DNA of 47,199 bases, from assembly GCA_029565915.1 (NCBI GenBank), contig JAKQNG010000012.1, positions 1-47,199 on the forward strand, given 5' to 3'. Position numbers and translations under genes: made by a program. The notes under the pieces were generated by a model that worked only from the letters and a program-made list of their open reading frames with translations, made no database searches and was not told the origin of the DNA. The stretch is from Deltaproteobacteria bacterium. Its GTDB lineage: Bacteria; Myxococcota_A; Polyangia; JAAYKL01. Of the stretch, positions 25,181 to 32,889 are shown piece after piece (position 1 is the first letter of the stretch; every line of letters starts with the position of its first letter).

Positions 25181-26193
25181 GGACGGCTGATGTCCTCTGT
25201 TAAAAAAATCCGTTTCAGGTGGCGTCGGGCAATATCGTCCGCCATGGGCCTCCAGCCCAGCAGCTGTGCGCCTTCCTTCTGGAGCACCAGATTGGCAATG
25301 GCCGGCGGTGCGACAACGAGCAGCTGCAGCCGTTCGGGAATCCGGAGCGCCGGGATGACGATGCTGTGGGTCAGCACGCCGTCCGCGCCGCTTTCCGATC
25401 GGGCTTCGTGGGTGACGGCGAAGTGGTAGTTGACCGCACAGCCGATGCCGCTGATGAACGACAGCTCAATGCTGCGAAGGGCCACCGCCTCGGCAGCCAC
25501 CGGTTGGCGGCGGGAGCTGTTGATCCGATCCAGTGCGGCCGGCTTTTCGTTGTCCTCGATGAAGGCCAGATCGGCATCGGTGAGAAGCGGCTCGGTTTTA
25601 CCGGTTTGCGTATGGTGGACAATGAATGACGAAATATGCCGGTCGTCGGATTCACAGTATTCATATCGCAGTGCATAGGAGAACAGGGCAAAGGAGCCGA
25701 TGATGAATTCCAACCGGACGTCTGCCATAAAACCGGAAGGCTCCGGATCGCCAGGCGCAAGAAGTGAATCGGGCAGCACCGGCCAGGCGGGTCCGCTGTC
25801 GGCATCCACGAACTGCGGGACGAGGGCAATGGCCGGCGTGTCGGTCGGCATGCAGCCGTCGGTATCGGTGTTGTCTGCGGATCGCCCGCAGTCGCACAGA
25901 GGAACCGCGGTGGCCGTCGACTGAAGGAAGTAGAGCCGCTCCCCTTCGGGCAGGGCGAGTCCTTTTTGCTCTGCCAGAACATCCGTTCCATGGGAATTGC
26001 CGACAACGAGGAAGGTGGACAGGTCGCCGCCCGGTTGTCTCAGCCATACGAGATAACGGGCCTCGTCTTCGGCGTCATCGAGGAACATGGCCGCCGCCAG
26101 ACGGTTCGGATGGGCATCCTGCCGCGCGCTGCGTTCTCCGCAGGATGAGGCGGTGAGCAGCAGAAGAACGAGACCGGCGAAATGAGATGTCAT
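25177..26193 (-). CDS. Uncharacterised lipoprotein linked to the OppDF genes
   Basis: This is a 338-residue protein with a signal peptide and lipobox TASSC (Cys18). The rest is a beta-rich globular region with a CDCGRSADNTDTDGC cluster (about 98-113). No family is recognised. It does not look like an SBP_bac_5 peptide-binding protein, which is far longer. It lies 26 bases after the thioredoxin gene and overlaps the OppD start by four bases, so it is in one operon with them. The periplasmic location and the cotranscription make a link to transport or thiol chemistry plausible but unproved. Confidence 0.75.
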   Translation of the reverse strand: MTSHFAGLVLLLLTASSCGERSARQDAHPNRLAAAMFLDDAEDEARYLVWLRQPGGDLSTFLVVGNSHGTDVLAEQKGLALPEGERLYFLQSTATAVPLCDCGRSADNTDTDGCMPTDTPAIALVPQFVDADSGPAWPVLPDSLLAPGDPEPSGFMADVRLEFIIGSFALFSYALRYEYCESDDRHISSFIVHHTQTGKTEPLLTDADLAFIEDNEKPAALDRINSSRRQPVAAEAVALRSIELSFISGIGCAVNYHFAVTHEARSESGADGVLTHSIVIPALRIPERLQLLVVAPPAIANLVLQKEGAQLLGWRPMADDIARRHLKRIFLTEDISRP

Positions 26194-26219
26194 GGGGATG
26201 GGGCACCCGCGGTTGACGA

Positions 26220-26591
26220 TTATTTTTCGTCGTCGGAATTCTTTTTCATTTCTTCGCGCACTTCATTCATGTCCAGCCCGTCGAGTTTCACAATCAGATC
26301 GTCCAGTGCGGGCGCTGGCAGGGCGCCAGCCTGCATGAACACCATGATGCCTTCCTTGAAGGCGGCAATCGTGGGAATGGAGCGGATGCCGAACATGCCC
26401 GCGACTTCCGGTTGGGTTTCCGTGTTGCATTTTGCAAACGCGATGCCGGGATTTTTTTCGGCCGCCGCCTCGAAGGTGGGACCGAACATGCGGCACGGAC
26501 CACACCAGGCTGCCCAGAAATCGATGAGCAGGATGCGGCTGTCGCGGATCAGCGTATCCAGGTTGTCTTTTGTCAGTTCGGTGACGGCCAT
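26220..26591 (-). CDS. Thioredoxin
   Basis: This is a 123-residue protein with the thioredoxin fold and active site DFWAAWCGPCRMFGPTF, a cis-Pro SIPTIAAFKEG and a C-terminal helix with extra acidic and basic residues (EVREEMKKNSDDEK), longer than usual by about 15 residues. It has no signal peptide, so it should act in the cytoplasm as a disulphide reductant. The ATG at 26591 has AAGGAG 7 bases upstream. It is the first gene of the operon that continues with the lipoprotein and OppDF. A promoter candidate lies at 26629-26657. Confidence 0.95.
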   Translation of the reverse strand: MAVTELTKDNLDTLIRDSRILLIDFWAAWCGPCRMFGPTFEAAAEKNPGIAFAKCNTETQPEVAGMFGIRSIPTIAAFKEGIMVFMQAGALPAPALDDLIVKLDGLDMNEVREEMKKNSDDEK

Positions 26592-26628
26592 TGATCTGCT
26601 CCTTGTCATTGAAATGGACTGCCTCGGC

Positions 26629-26657
26629 AGCATAGTGTGAATCGCCCCGCATTGCAA
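26629..26657 (-). promoter_or_regulatory. Candidate promoter of the thioredoxin operon
   Basis: On the minus strand TTGCAA (26657-26652) and TATGCT (26634-26629) have a 17-base spacer, 38 bases before the start codon. Confidence 0.5.
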
Positions 26658-26679
26658 TCACTGTGGCCTGTCCAGATAT

Positions 26680-26709
26680 TTGACAGGTCTTGTCCGGAGC
26701 GGGTATCCA
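26680..26709 (+). promoter_or_regulatory. Candidate promoter of the CpoB/YbgF-like gene
   Basis: A perfect TTGACA (26680-26685) precedes TATCCA (26704-26709) by 18 bases. The predicted start falls near the A of the ATG at 26716, so the transcript could be leaderless. There is no SD before that ATG. Confidence 0.45.
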
Positions 26710-26715
26710 GTGATC

Positions 26716-27555
26716 ATGAACAGCCTACAACGAATATGTGTGGTCGCCATCGCAGCGTTTTTGGCCAACGGGTGTTTTTTGTGGACGACGCGAAACGACG
26801 GCGAGGACATGAAACAGCAGGTGCAGTTGCTCAACGACCGGTTGGCGAAGATCGAAGCGGATGCGCGCCAGGGGCAGGAGGAACTTCAGGAGATGATTGC
26901 TCGCGCACAGACGCAGGTGACCAACATGGAAGAAGCCCTGAGCCGCGCCACGATGGTGCTGGCCCGGAACTCCGCCGATTTCGGTGCGGAGCTGGAGGAG
27001 GCGAAGACCGAGCTGAACCGGGCAGAGGGCACCATGGCGGAGCTGACCCATTCGATGGAGGCGTTGACAAGGAAGGTGGAGGAGAGCAGCCGTCGGATCA
27101 ATGAGTTTGCCCTGGCGGCGGGGCTGGATCTGCCCGTGGATGAGTCGACGGTGCCTCCGGAAGCCAGGGATCACATGCAGATGATGAAGGATTCTCTCTC
27201 TGCCGGTCGCTATGGCGAGATGCGGTCGCTGGCCAAGCTGTATCAGGACCGCTATCCGCGGGCAAAGGATCTGGACGAGGTGCAGCTGATGATCGGCCGA
27301 TCCCACATTGCGCAGAAACAGTACGCCAAGGCCCTGGGAGCGCTGCGCCGATTCGTGGATCTGTTTCCAAAGAGCCCTCAGATGCCCGAAGTCCTCTACG
27401 AAATGGCCAACGCGTTCTTCATGCTGGGAGACTGCACGGATGCGCGGATTCTCGTGGATACCCTCGAAACCCGTCACGCGGGCACACCGGCCGCATCAAA
27501 GGCGGTGAAACTGAAGGAAATCATGACCACCCAGCCGGCGAAATGCACCAGTTGA
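26716..27555 (+). CDS. Lipoprotein with coiled coil and TPR domain, CpoB/YbgF-like
   Basis: This is a 279-residue protein with a signal peptide and lipobox LANGC (about Cys20). A coiled coil spans about 32-132 (MKQQVQLLNDRLAKIEADARQGQEE ... MEALTRKVEESSRRI). Three TPR-like repeats follow (about 155-275: YGEMRSLAKLYQDRYPRAKDLDEVQLMIGRSHIAQKQYAKALGALRRF). This is the order of YbgF/CpoB, which joins Tol-Pal to peptidoglycan synthesis in the periplasm. The YbgF protein of E. coli is soluble; a lipid anchor is common in myxobacterial relatives. The 3' end is 4 bases from the convergent TPR lipoprotein gene, so the two messages may overlap. Confidence 0.85.
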   Translation: MNSLQRICVVAIAAFLANGCFLWTTRNDGEDMKQQVQLLNDRLAKIEADARQGQEELQEMIARAQTQVTNMEEALSRATMVLARNSADFGAELEEAKTELNRAEGTMAELTHSMEALTRKVEESSRRINEFALAAGLDLPVDESTVPPEARDHMQMMKDSLSAGRYGEMRSLAKLYQDRYPRAKDLDEVQLMIGRSHIAQKQYAKALGALRRFVDLFPKSPQMPEVLYEMANAFFMLGDCTDARILVDTLETRHAGTPAASKAVKLKEIMTTQPAKCTS

Positions 27556-27559
27556 CGGC

Positions 27560-28126
27560 TCAGAAGCCTTCGTCGAGATCGCGGATGTTCTGATTGATTT
27601 TTTCGATATGTCCGGCGTTCTGGCTGGATTCCGGCGCATTCCGGTAGACTTCGAGGGCCTGCTGCCAGCAGGTGCGGGCGCGGGCCTTATCGTGCATTTC
27701 CTTGTAAACAACGCCCATGTTGGTGTAGGCCACGGCCGCCTTGGACTGGGAATTTCCCGGGAATCGCAGGTAGAGCCCCACGGCCTTTTCGTACTGCTGT
27801 ATAGCCAGTTCCTTGTCAAAGCGCTGATAGGCGATTTCCGCCGCCTGGAAGTGGGCGTCCGCCTGCTTGACGCTGACTTCGCCGGTTTCCTCCAGCACCT
27901 GGGCGGCTGACAGATAGTTTTCGAGGGCGTCGTCGAGTCGCTGTTCGGACTGGGCGAGGCCCGCTTCCGACATGAAATATTTGTACTGATCGAGGGCCGT
28001 CGCATCCAGTTCCGGCTCTTCCCCGGCCGGCGTCGCAGTGGACGCGGATCGGGAACCGCCGCACCCGGCCAGCATGCCGATGGCAGCGAGCCCGGCAATC
28101 GAAAGGAACATCTGAAACCGTTTCAT
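27560..28126 (-). CDS. TPR lipoprotein, unknown function
   Basis: This is a 188-residue protein with a signal peptide and lipobox MLAGC (Cys22), a short Ser/Thr/Pro-rich linker and TPR repeats over about 45-180 (YKYFMSEAGLAQSEQRLDDALENYLSAAQVL ... FDKELAIQQYEKAVGLYLRF ... VVYKEMHDKARARTCWQQALEVYR). It would sit in the envelope and bind proteins. The ATG at 28126 has AAGG 8 bases upstream; a GTG at 28135 is an alternative. It converges with the CpoB-like gene 4 bases away and diverges from orn. Confidence 0.85.
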   Translation of the reverse strand: MKRFQMFLSIAGLAAIGMLAGCGGSRSASTATPAGEEPELDATALDQYKYFMSEAGLAQSEQRLDDALENYLSAAQVLEETGEVSVKQADAHFQAAEIAYQRFDKELAIQQYEKAVGLYLRFPGNSQSKAAVAYTNMGVVYKEMHDKARARTCWQQALEVYRNAPESSQNAGHIEKINQNIRDLDEGF

Positions 28127-28151
28127 TGTCTGCACCTTGCCTTCCTGCTGT

Positions 28152-28179
28152 TTGAAAAATGATAACCACGTTCTATTCT
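28152..28179 (+). promoter_or_regulatory. Candidate promoter of orn
   Basis: TTGAAA (28152-28157) and TATTCT (28174-28179) have a 16-base spacer, about 60 bases before the orn start. It overlaps the opposite promoter at 28159-28187. Confidence 0.5.
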
Positions 28180-28187
28180 TTCCTCAA
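28159..28187 (-). promoter_or_regulatory. Candidate promoter of the TPR lipoprotein gene
   Basis: On the minus strand TTGAGG (28187-28182) and TATCAT (28164-28159) have a 17-base spacer. The two divergent promoters interleave, so polymerases could compete. Confidence 0.5.
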
Positions 28188-28240
28188 TGAAAAACTGACG
28201 CTACGCTCGGCGCACCGGCGCACCGGCAAAGGAGAAACGG

Positions 28241-28789
28241 ATGCTCGCAAAGACAGATCAACTGGTGTGGATGGACATGGAGATGACCGGCCTCGATCCG
28301 GATTCGGATCGGGTGCTGGAAATTGCCGTGCTGATAACAGACGGATCGCTGAACATTCTGTCGGAAGGTCCGGCGCTGGTGCTGCACCAGTCGGATGCAG
28401 TGCTGTCCGCCATGGATGAATGGAACACGACCCATCACACGGCATCGGGGCTCGTGGATCGGGTGAGGCGATCGACGGTGGACGAAGCGCAGGCACAGGA
28501 GCGCATTCTCGCCTTTCTGCGGGAGTACGTGCCGCCGTCCGCTGCGCCCCTGTGTGGCAACACCATCTGGCAGGATCGGCGATTTCTCGTGCGGCACCTT
28601 CCGGAAGTGGAAAAATATCTGCACTACCGCAACGTGGATGTGAGCACGGTGAAGGAACTCGTGCACCGCTGGTATCCGGAACTGCCCCGTTTCAGCAAGG
28701 CAAAGGGCCACACGGCGCTGGCCGATATCCGGGAGTCCATTGCCGAACTGCGCTACTACCGCGAACGCGTTTTCTGTGCGGTTCTTTGA
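28241..28789 (+). CDS. orn: Oligoribonuclease
   Basis: This is a 182-residue 3'-5' exoribonuclease of the DEDDh class with [27 protein letters not shown] (first Asp and Glu), [35 protein letters not shown] (Asp in the middle) and [20 protein letters not shown] (final His and Asp). It degrades RNA of two to five nucleotides and pGpG. AAAGGAG sits 6 bases before the ATG. The gene stands alone and converges with the glycosyltransferase-family gene at 28812. Confidence 0.97.
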   Translation: MLAKTDQLVWMDMEMTGLDPDSDRVLEIAVLITDGSLNILSEGPALVLHQSDAVLSAMDEWNTTHHTASGLVDRVRRSTVDEAQAQERILAFLREYVPPSAAPLCGNTIWQDRRFLVRHLPEVEKYLHYRNVDVSTVKELVHRWYPELPRFSKAKGHTALADIRESIAELRYYRERVFCAVL

Positions 28790-28811
28790 AAAGTGAGTGG
28801 CGGGACGGCCG

Positions 28812-30248
28812 TCAGCGGCAGTCGTCGGCGATGAACCCGACGATGGTTCGCAGGGGAAGGCCGTGGGAATCCCGCAGGGTCAGGGAAGGCACGTGGACGA
28901 CGCCGCGGCACCGCAGGGAAATGTCTGCCTGACCGTAGTCGCCCAGCTGATCGAGGACCAGCCATCGTTTGCCCCGGGGACCGTGAAACGACCGGTCAAC
29001 GGAAGAGATGCCCACCTGTTTCTCGTTGTGGCGGACGAGCCATGCGAGCTGGGATGCCAGTCCGTAGTTGTCGCATACCACACTATCCACCGCGCCGACA
29101 TGCCGGTGCAGAGGTGCCAGCTGCTCCCATCCCCGGATGCGCGCCGTCGGATCCCGCTCCGGGGGAAGTGGAAGGAACGGGTGCACCGCGTGAACGTAGA
29201 TCAGCGCGGTCAGGGCCAGCGCGGTTCCCGCGAGGAGAATCGCGTGTGCTTTTGTGGTTCCCGCCACATTGCCGCGGGCCGTCAATGCCAGCACCATGAG
29301 GATCGCAGCCTGGGGATGCCCGGTGCTGGCCCAGTTCTGTTCCGGGTGGGTCAATACGGCAGCCGCCAGGGTGGCCGCCATGGGAAGTATTGCCCCGAGG
29401 AGCACCGGCAGGGCGGCGGCGGGGAGGGATTTCCACCGGTACAGGGCGATGGCGAGCCAGACGGCGCCGGGTGGTGTCAGCAGTCCCGCCTGCCCCGCCA
29501 GCAGTTCCAGCCAGCGGGCGGGAAACAGGAACAGGCGGGTTTGCGTGCCCCCCAGGCGACCGGCGAGGTGGTCGCCCTGAAAGAAGAGCGACGAGGGTTT
29601 GTGTGCGAGTTCACCGATCAGCCACGGCAGGGCAATTGCGATGGCGAGCATCAGCGCCAGCCAGGGGTGGACGGTGCGCAACCGGGCGCGGCGGGAGGGA
29701 AGGGTCGTGACTGCGGCGAATAACAGGGGGAAGAGCATCCAGCCGCTGAGCTTGGACAGGCAGGCCAGTCCGACGCACAGGGCGCCCGCATACCACAGCA
29801 AAGAAGCATGGGATCGATGGAGCCGGACGAGCACGGCAATGGCGGCGGTCCAGCAGAATGCGAGGGGCACGTCCGGCGTCATGAGAAGGGCGCCGGCGGC
29901 GGGGGCGGGAAGCAGGTGGAACAGCATGGCACACAGCAGGCGGCCGCGGCTGGAGATGCCGAGATCCGCCGCGGTGACAAAGACGATGAAACCGGCCATT
30001 GATGCGAGCACCAGGGAGAACAGGCGCACGCCCTCGTTCGTGTGTCCGCCAACGAGTGTGCCAAGGCCGATCAGCCAGGCCACCATGGGGGGATGATCGG
30101 GGTAGTGGAACGCGGGTTCCAGTGACCATCGCCAATACCAGGCTTCGTCGTCGGACAGCGGAATGGCGCCCGCGGCGAACCATCGGATGACAACGGTGCC
30201 CAGCGTGAAGAGCAGCAGCAGCCACGCTGCCCGGCGGTCATCTGTCAT
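28812..30248 (-). CDS. Glycosyltransferase family 39-like integral membrane protein
   Basis: This is a 478-residue protein with about ten membrane helices. The loop after the first helix reads AIPLSDDEAWYWRWSLEPAFHYPDHPPMVAWLI, the D-D/E pair and H-P-P pattern of ArnT/PMT-type (GT39/GT-C) enzymes that take sugars from polyprenyl phosphate. A periplasmic C-terminal domain covers about 390-478. The substrate is unknown. The ATG at 30248 overlaps the rlmB stop as ATGA, so it is the third gene of the pyrF-rlmB unit. The reading frame extends much further upstream but only inside rlmB. Confidence 0.85.
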   Translation of the reverse strand: MTDDRRAAWLLLLFTLGTVVIRWFAAGAIPLSDDEAWYWRWSLEPAFHYPDHPPMVAWLIGLGTLVGGHTNEGVRLFSLVLASMAGFIVFVTAADLGISSRGRLLCAMLFHLLPAPAAGALLMTPDVPLAFCWTAAIAVLVRLHRSHASLLWYAGALCVGLACLSKLSGWMLFPLLFAAVTTLPSRRARLRTVHPWLALMLAIAIALPWLIGELAHKPSSLFFQGDHLAGRLGGTQTRLFLFPARWLELLAGQAGLLTPPGAVWLAIALYRWKSLPAAALPVLLGAILPMAATLAAAVLTHPEQNWASTGHPQAAILMVLALTARGNVAGTTKAHAILLAGTALALTALIYVHAVHPFLPLPPERDPTARIRGWEQLAPLHRHVGAVDSVVCDNYGLASQLAWLVRHNEKQVGISSVDRSFHGPRGKRWLVLDQLGDYGQADISLRCRGVVHVPSLTLRDSHGLPLRTIVGFIADDCR

Positions 30249-30988
30249 TGCGCGGTGCGCCGGTGGTACCGGGCAACCTGGAACAGGGCGATTGCCGCGC
30301 TGGCGGATACGTTCAGGGATTCGAAGCCTCCGGGCATGGGAATGGCAAACAGGCGGTCGCAGTTCTGCACGGTCAGCCGTCGCAGGCCCTTTCCCTCGTT
30401 GCCCAGGACCACCGCTACGCGGGAGGGCCATTCCAGCTCATCCACCGACACATCCGCGTCGGCCGCAGCACCGAAAATGGCGAAGCCCGCGTCCCGGATC
30501 TGTCCCATGGCGGTCGCCAGATTGCCCACCCGGGACACCGGCAGGAGTTCGCTGGCGCCGGCGGAGGCGCGCACGGCACCGGGGGTCATGGCGCAGGAGC
30601 GATCCTTTGTGATGACCACCCCCGTGGCATCCAGGCAGCGGGCCGTGCGGACAATGGCGCCCAGATTGCCCGGGTCCTGAACCTGGTCGAGCACCGCGAT
30701 GACCGACGTGGTGGCAGCGACGCCTGCACAGAGGATTGTTTCCAGTGGCGTGTAGGTAAACTCCCCCGCAATGGCGATGACGCCCTGATGACGGGTATCG
30801 CCGGCGATGGCGTCCAGCCGGGACAGGGGCACCGACTCCACGTTGATCCGTCGGCGTTCTCCGAGCGCGAAGATGCGGGCAGCGGTTTTCTGGGACAGTC
30901 CGGACAGCACGTAGACCACCTCCACATGGCTGCGGCCTTCCTTCAGGGCTTCTTCGACAGCGTTGGGGCCGGCGATGATGCGGGTCAT
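30245..30988 (-). CDS. rlmB: 23S rRNA 2'-O-ribose methyltransferase RlmB (TrmH/SpoU family)
   Basis: This is a 247-residue protein. The N-terminal substrate domain (about 1-75) contains IIAGPNAVEEALKEGR. The SPOUT catalytic domain (about 85-247) has the three motifs DQVQDPGNLGAIVRTARCLDATGVV, VAVVLGNEGKGLRRL and AIPMPGGFESLNVSASAAIALFQVAR. It methylates a conserved guanosine of 23S rRNA at the 2'-OH using S-adenosylmethionine. The start overlaps the pyrF stop as ATGA. Confidence 0.94.
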   Translation of the reverse strand: MTRIIAGPNAVEEALKEGRSHVEVVYVLSGLSQKTAARIFALGERRRINVESVPLSRLDAIAGDTRHQGVIAIAGEFTYTPLETILCAGVAATTSVIAVLDQVQDPGNLGAIVRTARCLDATGVVITKDRSCAMTPGAVRASAGASELLPVSRVGNLATAMGQIRDAGFAIFGAAADADVSVDELEWPSRVAVVLGNEGKGLRRLTVQNCDRLFAIPMPGGFESLNVSASAAIALFQVARYHRRTAQ

Positions 30989-31707
30989 CGACCGGTGCCC
31001 AGCGCGCCGGCGATTTCGTCGACCAGCGCGTCCGCGGCGGCACCGGGATCCGCGGCATCCCGGATGGGGCGGCCCACGACCAGATAGTCGGCGCCGTTGG
31101 AAATGGCGGCGGCGGGTGTGGCGGCCCGTTTCTGATCGCCCATCTCCGCGCCGGCAGGACGGATACCCGGCGTGATAATCGCCACGCGGTCGCCCACCGC
31201 CCGGCGGATCGGTTGCACCTCATTGGGTGAGCAGACAATGCCGCGCAGGCCACAGTCCGCCGCAAGGGTGGCCCGTTTCACCACGATATCCGAGGGCGAA
31301 CCGGCCAGGCAGACGGAGGCCAGATCGTCCTGTCCGATGCTGGTGAGCAACGTGACGCCGAGGATCATCAAATGGTCGCCGGCCTCCTTTGCCGCAGCCT
31401 TCAGCATGGCGGAGGTGCCTCCCGTATGCACCGTCAGCATGGCAACGTCATGGGTGAGGGCGCTTTTCACCGCGCCGGCCACCGTTGCGGGGATGTCGTG
31501 CAGTTTCAGGTCGAGGAAGACGCCGATGCCCCGCTCCCTGACCGCCCGGACTGCCGCCGGACCACACGCGGTGAACAGCTCCAGCCCGACCTTTACCAGA
31601 CCGACCCGGCCGGCCACCTTGTCGAGGAGGATGGATGCTTCGTTCAGATCGGCCACGTCGAGGGCGAGTATCAGCCGATCCCTGGGAGAAACGGGGCGCG
31701 CTGTCAT
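30985..31707 (-). CDS. pyrF: Orotidine 5'-phosphate decarboxylase
   Basis: This is a 240-residue TIM-barrel enzyme of the last step of UMP synthesis. Landmarks are LALDVADLNEASILLDKV near residue 14, VGLVKVGLELFTACG (substrate Lys), the catalytic array VFLDLKLHDIPATVAGA (D-x-K-x-x-D near residues 66-71), MLTVHTGGTSAM and TPGIRPAGAEMGDQKRAATPAAAISNGADYLVVGRPI. AAAGGA is 8 bases before the ATG. A hairpin plus T8 (31727-31763) ends only about 20 bases upstream of the ATG, so transcription must read through it unless a promoter lies inside, which suggests attenuation. Confidence 0.96.
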   Translation of the reverse strand: MTARPVSPRDRLILALDVADLNEASILLDKVAGRVGLVKVGLELFTACGPAAVRAVRERGIGVFLDLKLHDIPATVAGAVKSALTHDVAMLTVHTGGTSAMLKAAAKEAGDHLMILGVTLLTSIGQDDLASVCLAGSPSDIVVKRATLAADCGLRGIVCSPNEVQPIRRAVGDRVAIITPGIRPAGAEMGDQKRAATPAAAISNGADYLVVGRPIRDAADPGAAADALVDEIAGALGTGR

Positions 31708-31726
31708 GAATGAATGTCCTTTCGCT

Positions 31727-31763
31727 AAAAAAAACGGGATTCCATGGGTTCTGGAATCCCGTT
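31727..31763 (-). terminator. Intrinsic terminator or attenuator between the coiled-coil gene and pyrF
   Basis: On the minus strand AACGGGATTCCA (31763-31752), a 7-base loop and TGGAATCCCGTT (31744-31733) form a 12-pair stem that runs into eight T (31734-31727). It lies 26 bases after the stop of the coiled-coil gene. It is a clear terminator by form. Confidence 0.85.
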
Positions 31764-31789
31764 GTGGTGGTTGTCAGGCTGCCGGAGAA

Positions 31790-32563
31790 CTAGAGATCCA
31801 GGCCCTTGAGGGGATCGGCCGAACCGAGCCCGCTGCTCTTTTTGGAAGAAGAAGAGCTGCCGGAGGAGGAGGCCCTCCTCGTGGACTTGGCGGCGGCCTT
31901 TCGCGCCTCTGCATCGGCCTTGGCCCGTTCGATGGCTTCCTTCTGGGCCAGTTCGGATTCCGCCGCGTTCTTTTCGCGGGACAGTTGATCCGTTTTGGCC
32001 TGGGCTTCCTGCAACGCGGCCTGGGCTTCCCGCTCCTTGCGCGCCTTTTCTTCTTCCAGCCGGATCCGCTCCGCCTCCGCGGCCTGGCGGATAGCTTCCT
32101 TTTCTTCCTGCGCCGAGTTGTAGATATAAAAACCGATGCCGGCGCCGATGATCACCACGGCGGCGATCAGGCCCCACACCCACGGGTGGGCCACGTGCTT
32201 CTCGGCTTCGATGCGCTTCAGTTCCTGCTCGTGCTGGAGGAGTCGTTCCTGTTCGCGCAGGCGGGCTTCTGCTTCCGCTTCCTTGGCGGCCCTGATTTTG
32301 GCGGCTTCCAGTTCCGCGATCTTGCGGAGTTCTTCTTCTTCCCGCGCTTTTTCTTCGCGGATGCGGCGTTCTTCTTCTTCCCTGCGCTTGCGCTCTTCTT
32401 CTTCCCGTTTACGGCGTTCTTCTTCTTCCCTGCGCTTCCGGTCTTCTTCTTCGCGACGACGGCGCTCATCGTCTTCTCTCTTCTGGCGATCGTCTTCCAT
32501 GCCCATCAGTTCCTGCAGGGCGAAATTCACAGAGTTTTCACTGGTATCAGTCTTCCTTGCCAT
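31790..32563 (-). CDS. Charged coiled-coil protein with one central membrane segment
   Basis: This is a 257-residue protein. Residues about 24-120 are an almost continuous Glu/Arg/Lys coiled coil (repeats of RRREEE and KREEE). A membrane helix lies at about 128-146 (VWGLIAAVVIIGAGIGFYIY). A second coiled coil (about 150-225) is followed by an Ala/Lys/Ser-rich tail ending GSADPLKGLDL. No family is recognised; it recalls TolA-like or cytoskeleton-linked filament proteins in composition only. GAGG lies 6 bases before the ATG. The gene is the first in the pyrF direction and ends before the hairpin at 31727-31763. Confidence 0.8.
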   Translation of the reverse strand: MARKTDTSENSVNFALQELMGMEDDRQKREDDERRRREEEDRKRREEEERRKREEEERKRREEEERRIREEKAREEEELRKIAELEAAKIRAAKEAEAEARLREQERLLQHEQELKRIEAEKHVAHPWVWGLIAAVVIIGAGIGFYIYNSAQEEKEAIRQAAEAERIRLEEEKARKEREAQAALQEAQAKTDQLSREKNAAESELAQKEAIERAKADAEARKAAAKSTRRASSSGSSSSSKKSSGLGSADPLKGLDL

Positions 32564-32889
32564 GTTTGACCTCGCTCGAATTGTTCAAAAATGATCCCAG
32601 AAACAACGGGAACCGCTTTCGGCGCCTGATACTAGCAGACGGCTATTGGCATAAAAAGATCTAAAATGACCGGCGCGCCACATTTCATCGCGGCACTCTT
32701 GTTTCAGCTTAAGTTCATTTGTCCAGCTGCATGAAAGTGGTGACCGCGTCCTTCCGGACGATGGCCGATGGGACTGTCCGTCGGGAATTCGGGTGTAAAA
32801 AGTTTTGTCCCCCGGGGCGGACCAAGTACAATGCCGGCGGCCCGGCTGCGCGACCATCGAGGTCGGTGCGGGGCGTTGGAGAACCGTCA
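32564..32889. other. Divergent intergenic region, 326 bases
   Basis: No gene is supported here. The plus-strand frame is open from about 32719, but the only promoter-like sequence (32805-32832) lies inside that stretch, and a GTG with an SD is found at 32890. The left half contains AT-rich tracts (TAAAAAGATCTAAAATGA near 32655) that might hold the promoter for the coiled-coil gene. Confidence 0.6.
32805..32832 (+). promoter_or_regulatory. Candidate promoter of the pseudo-ATPase/trkH operon
   Basis: TTGTCC (32805-32810) and TACAAT (32827-32832) have a 16-base spacer, and the start near 32839 gives about 50 bases of leader before the GTG at 32890. Confidence 0.5.
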
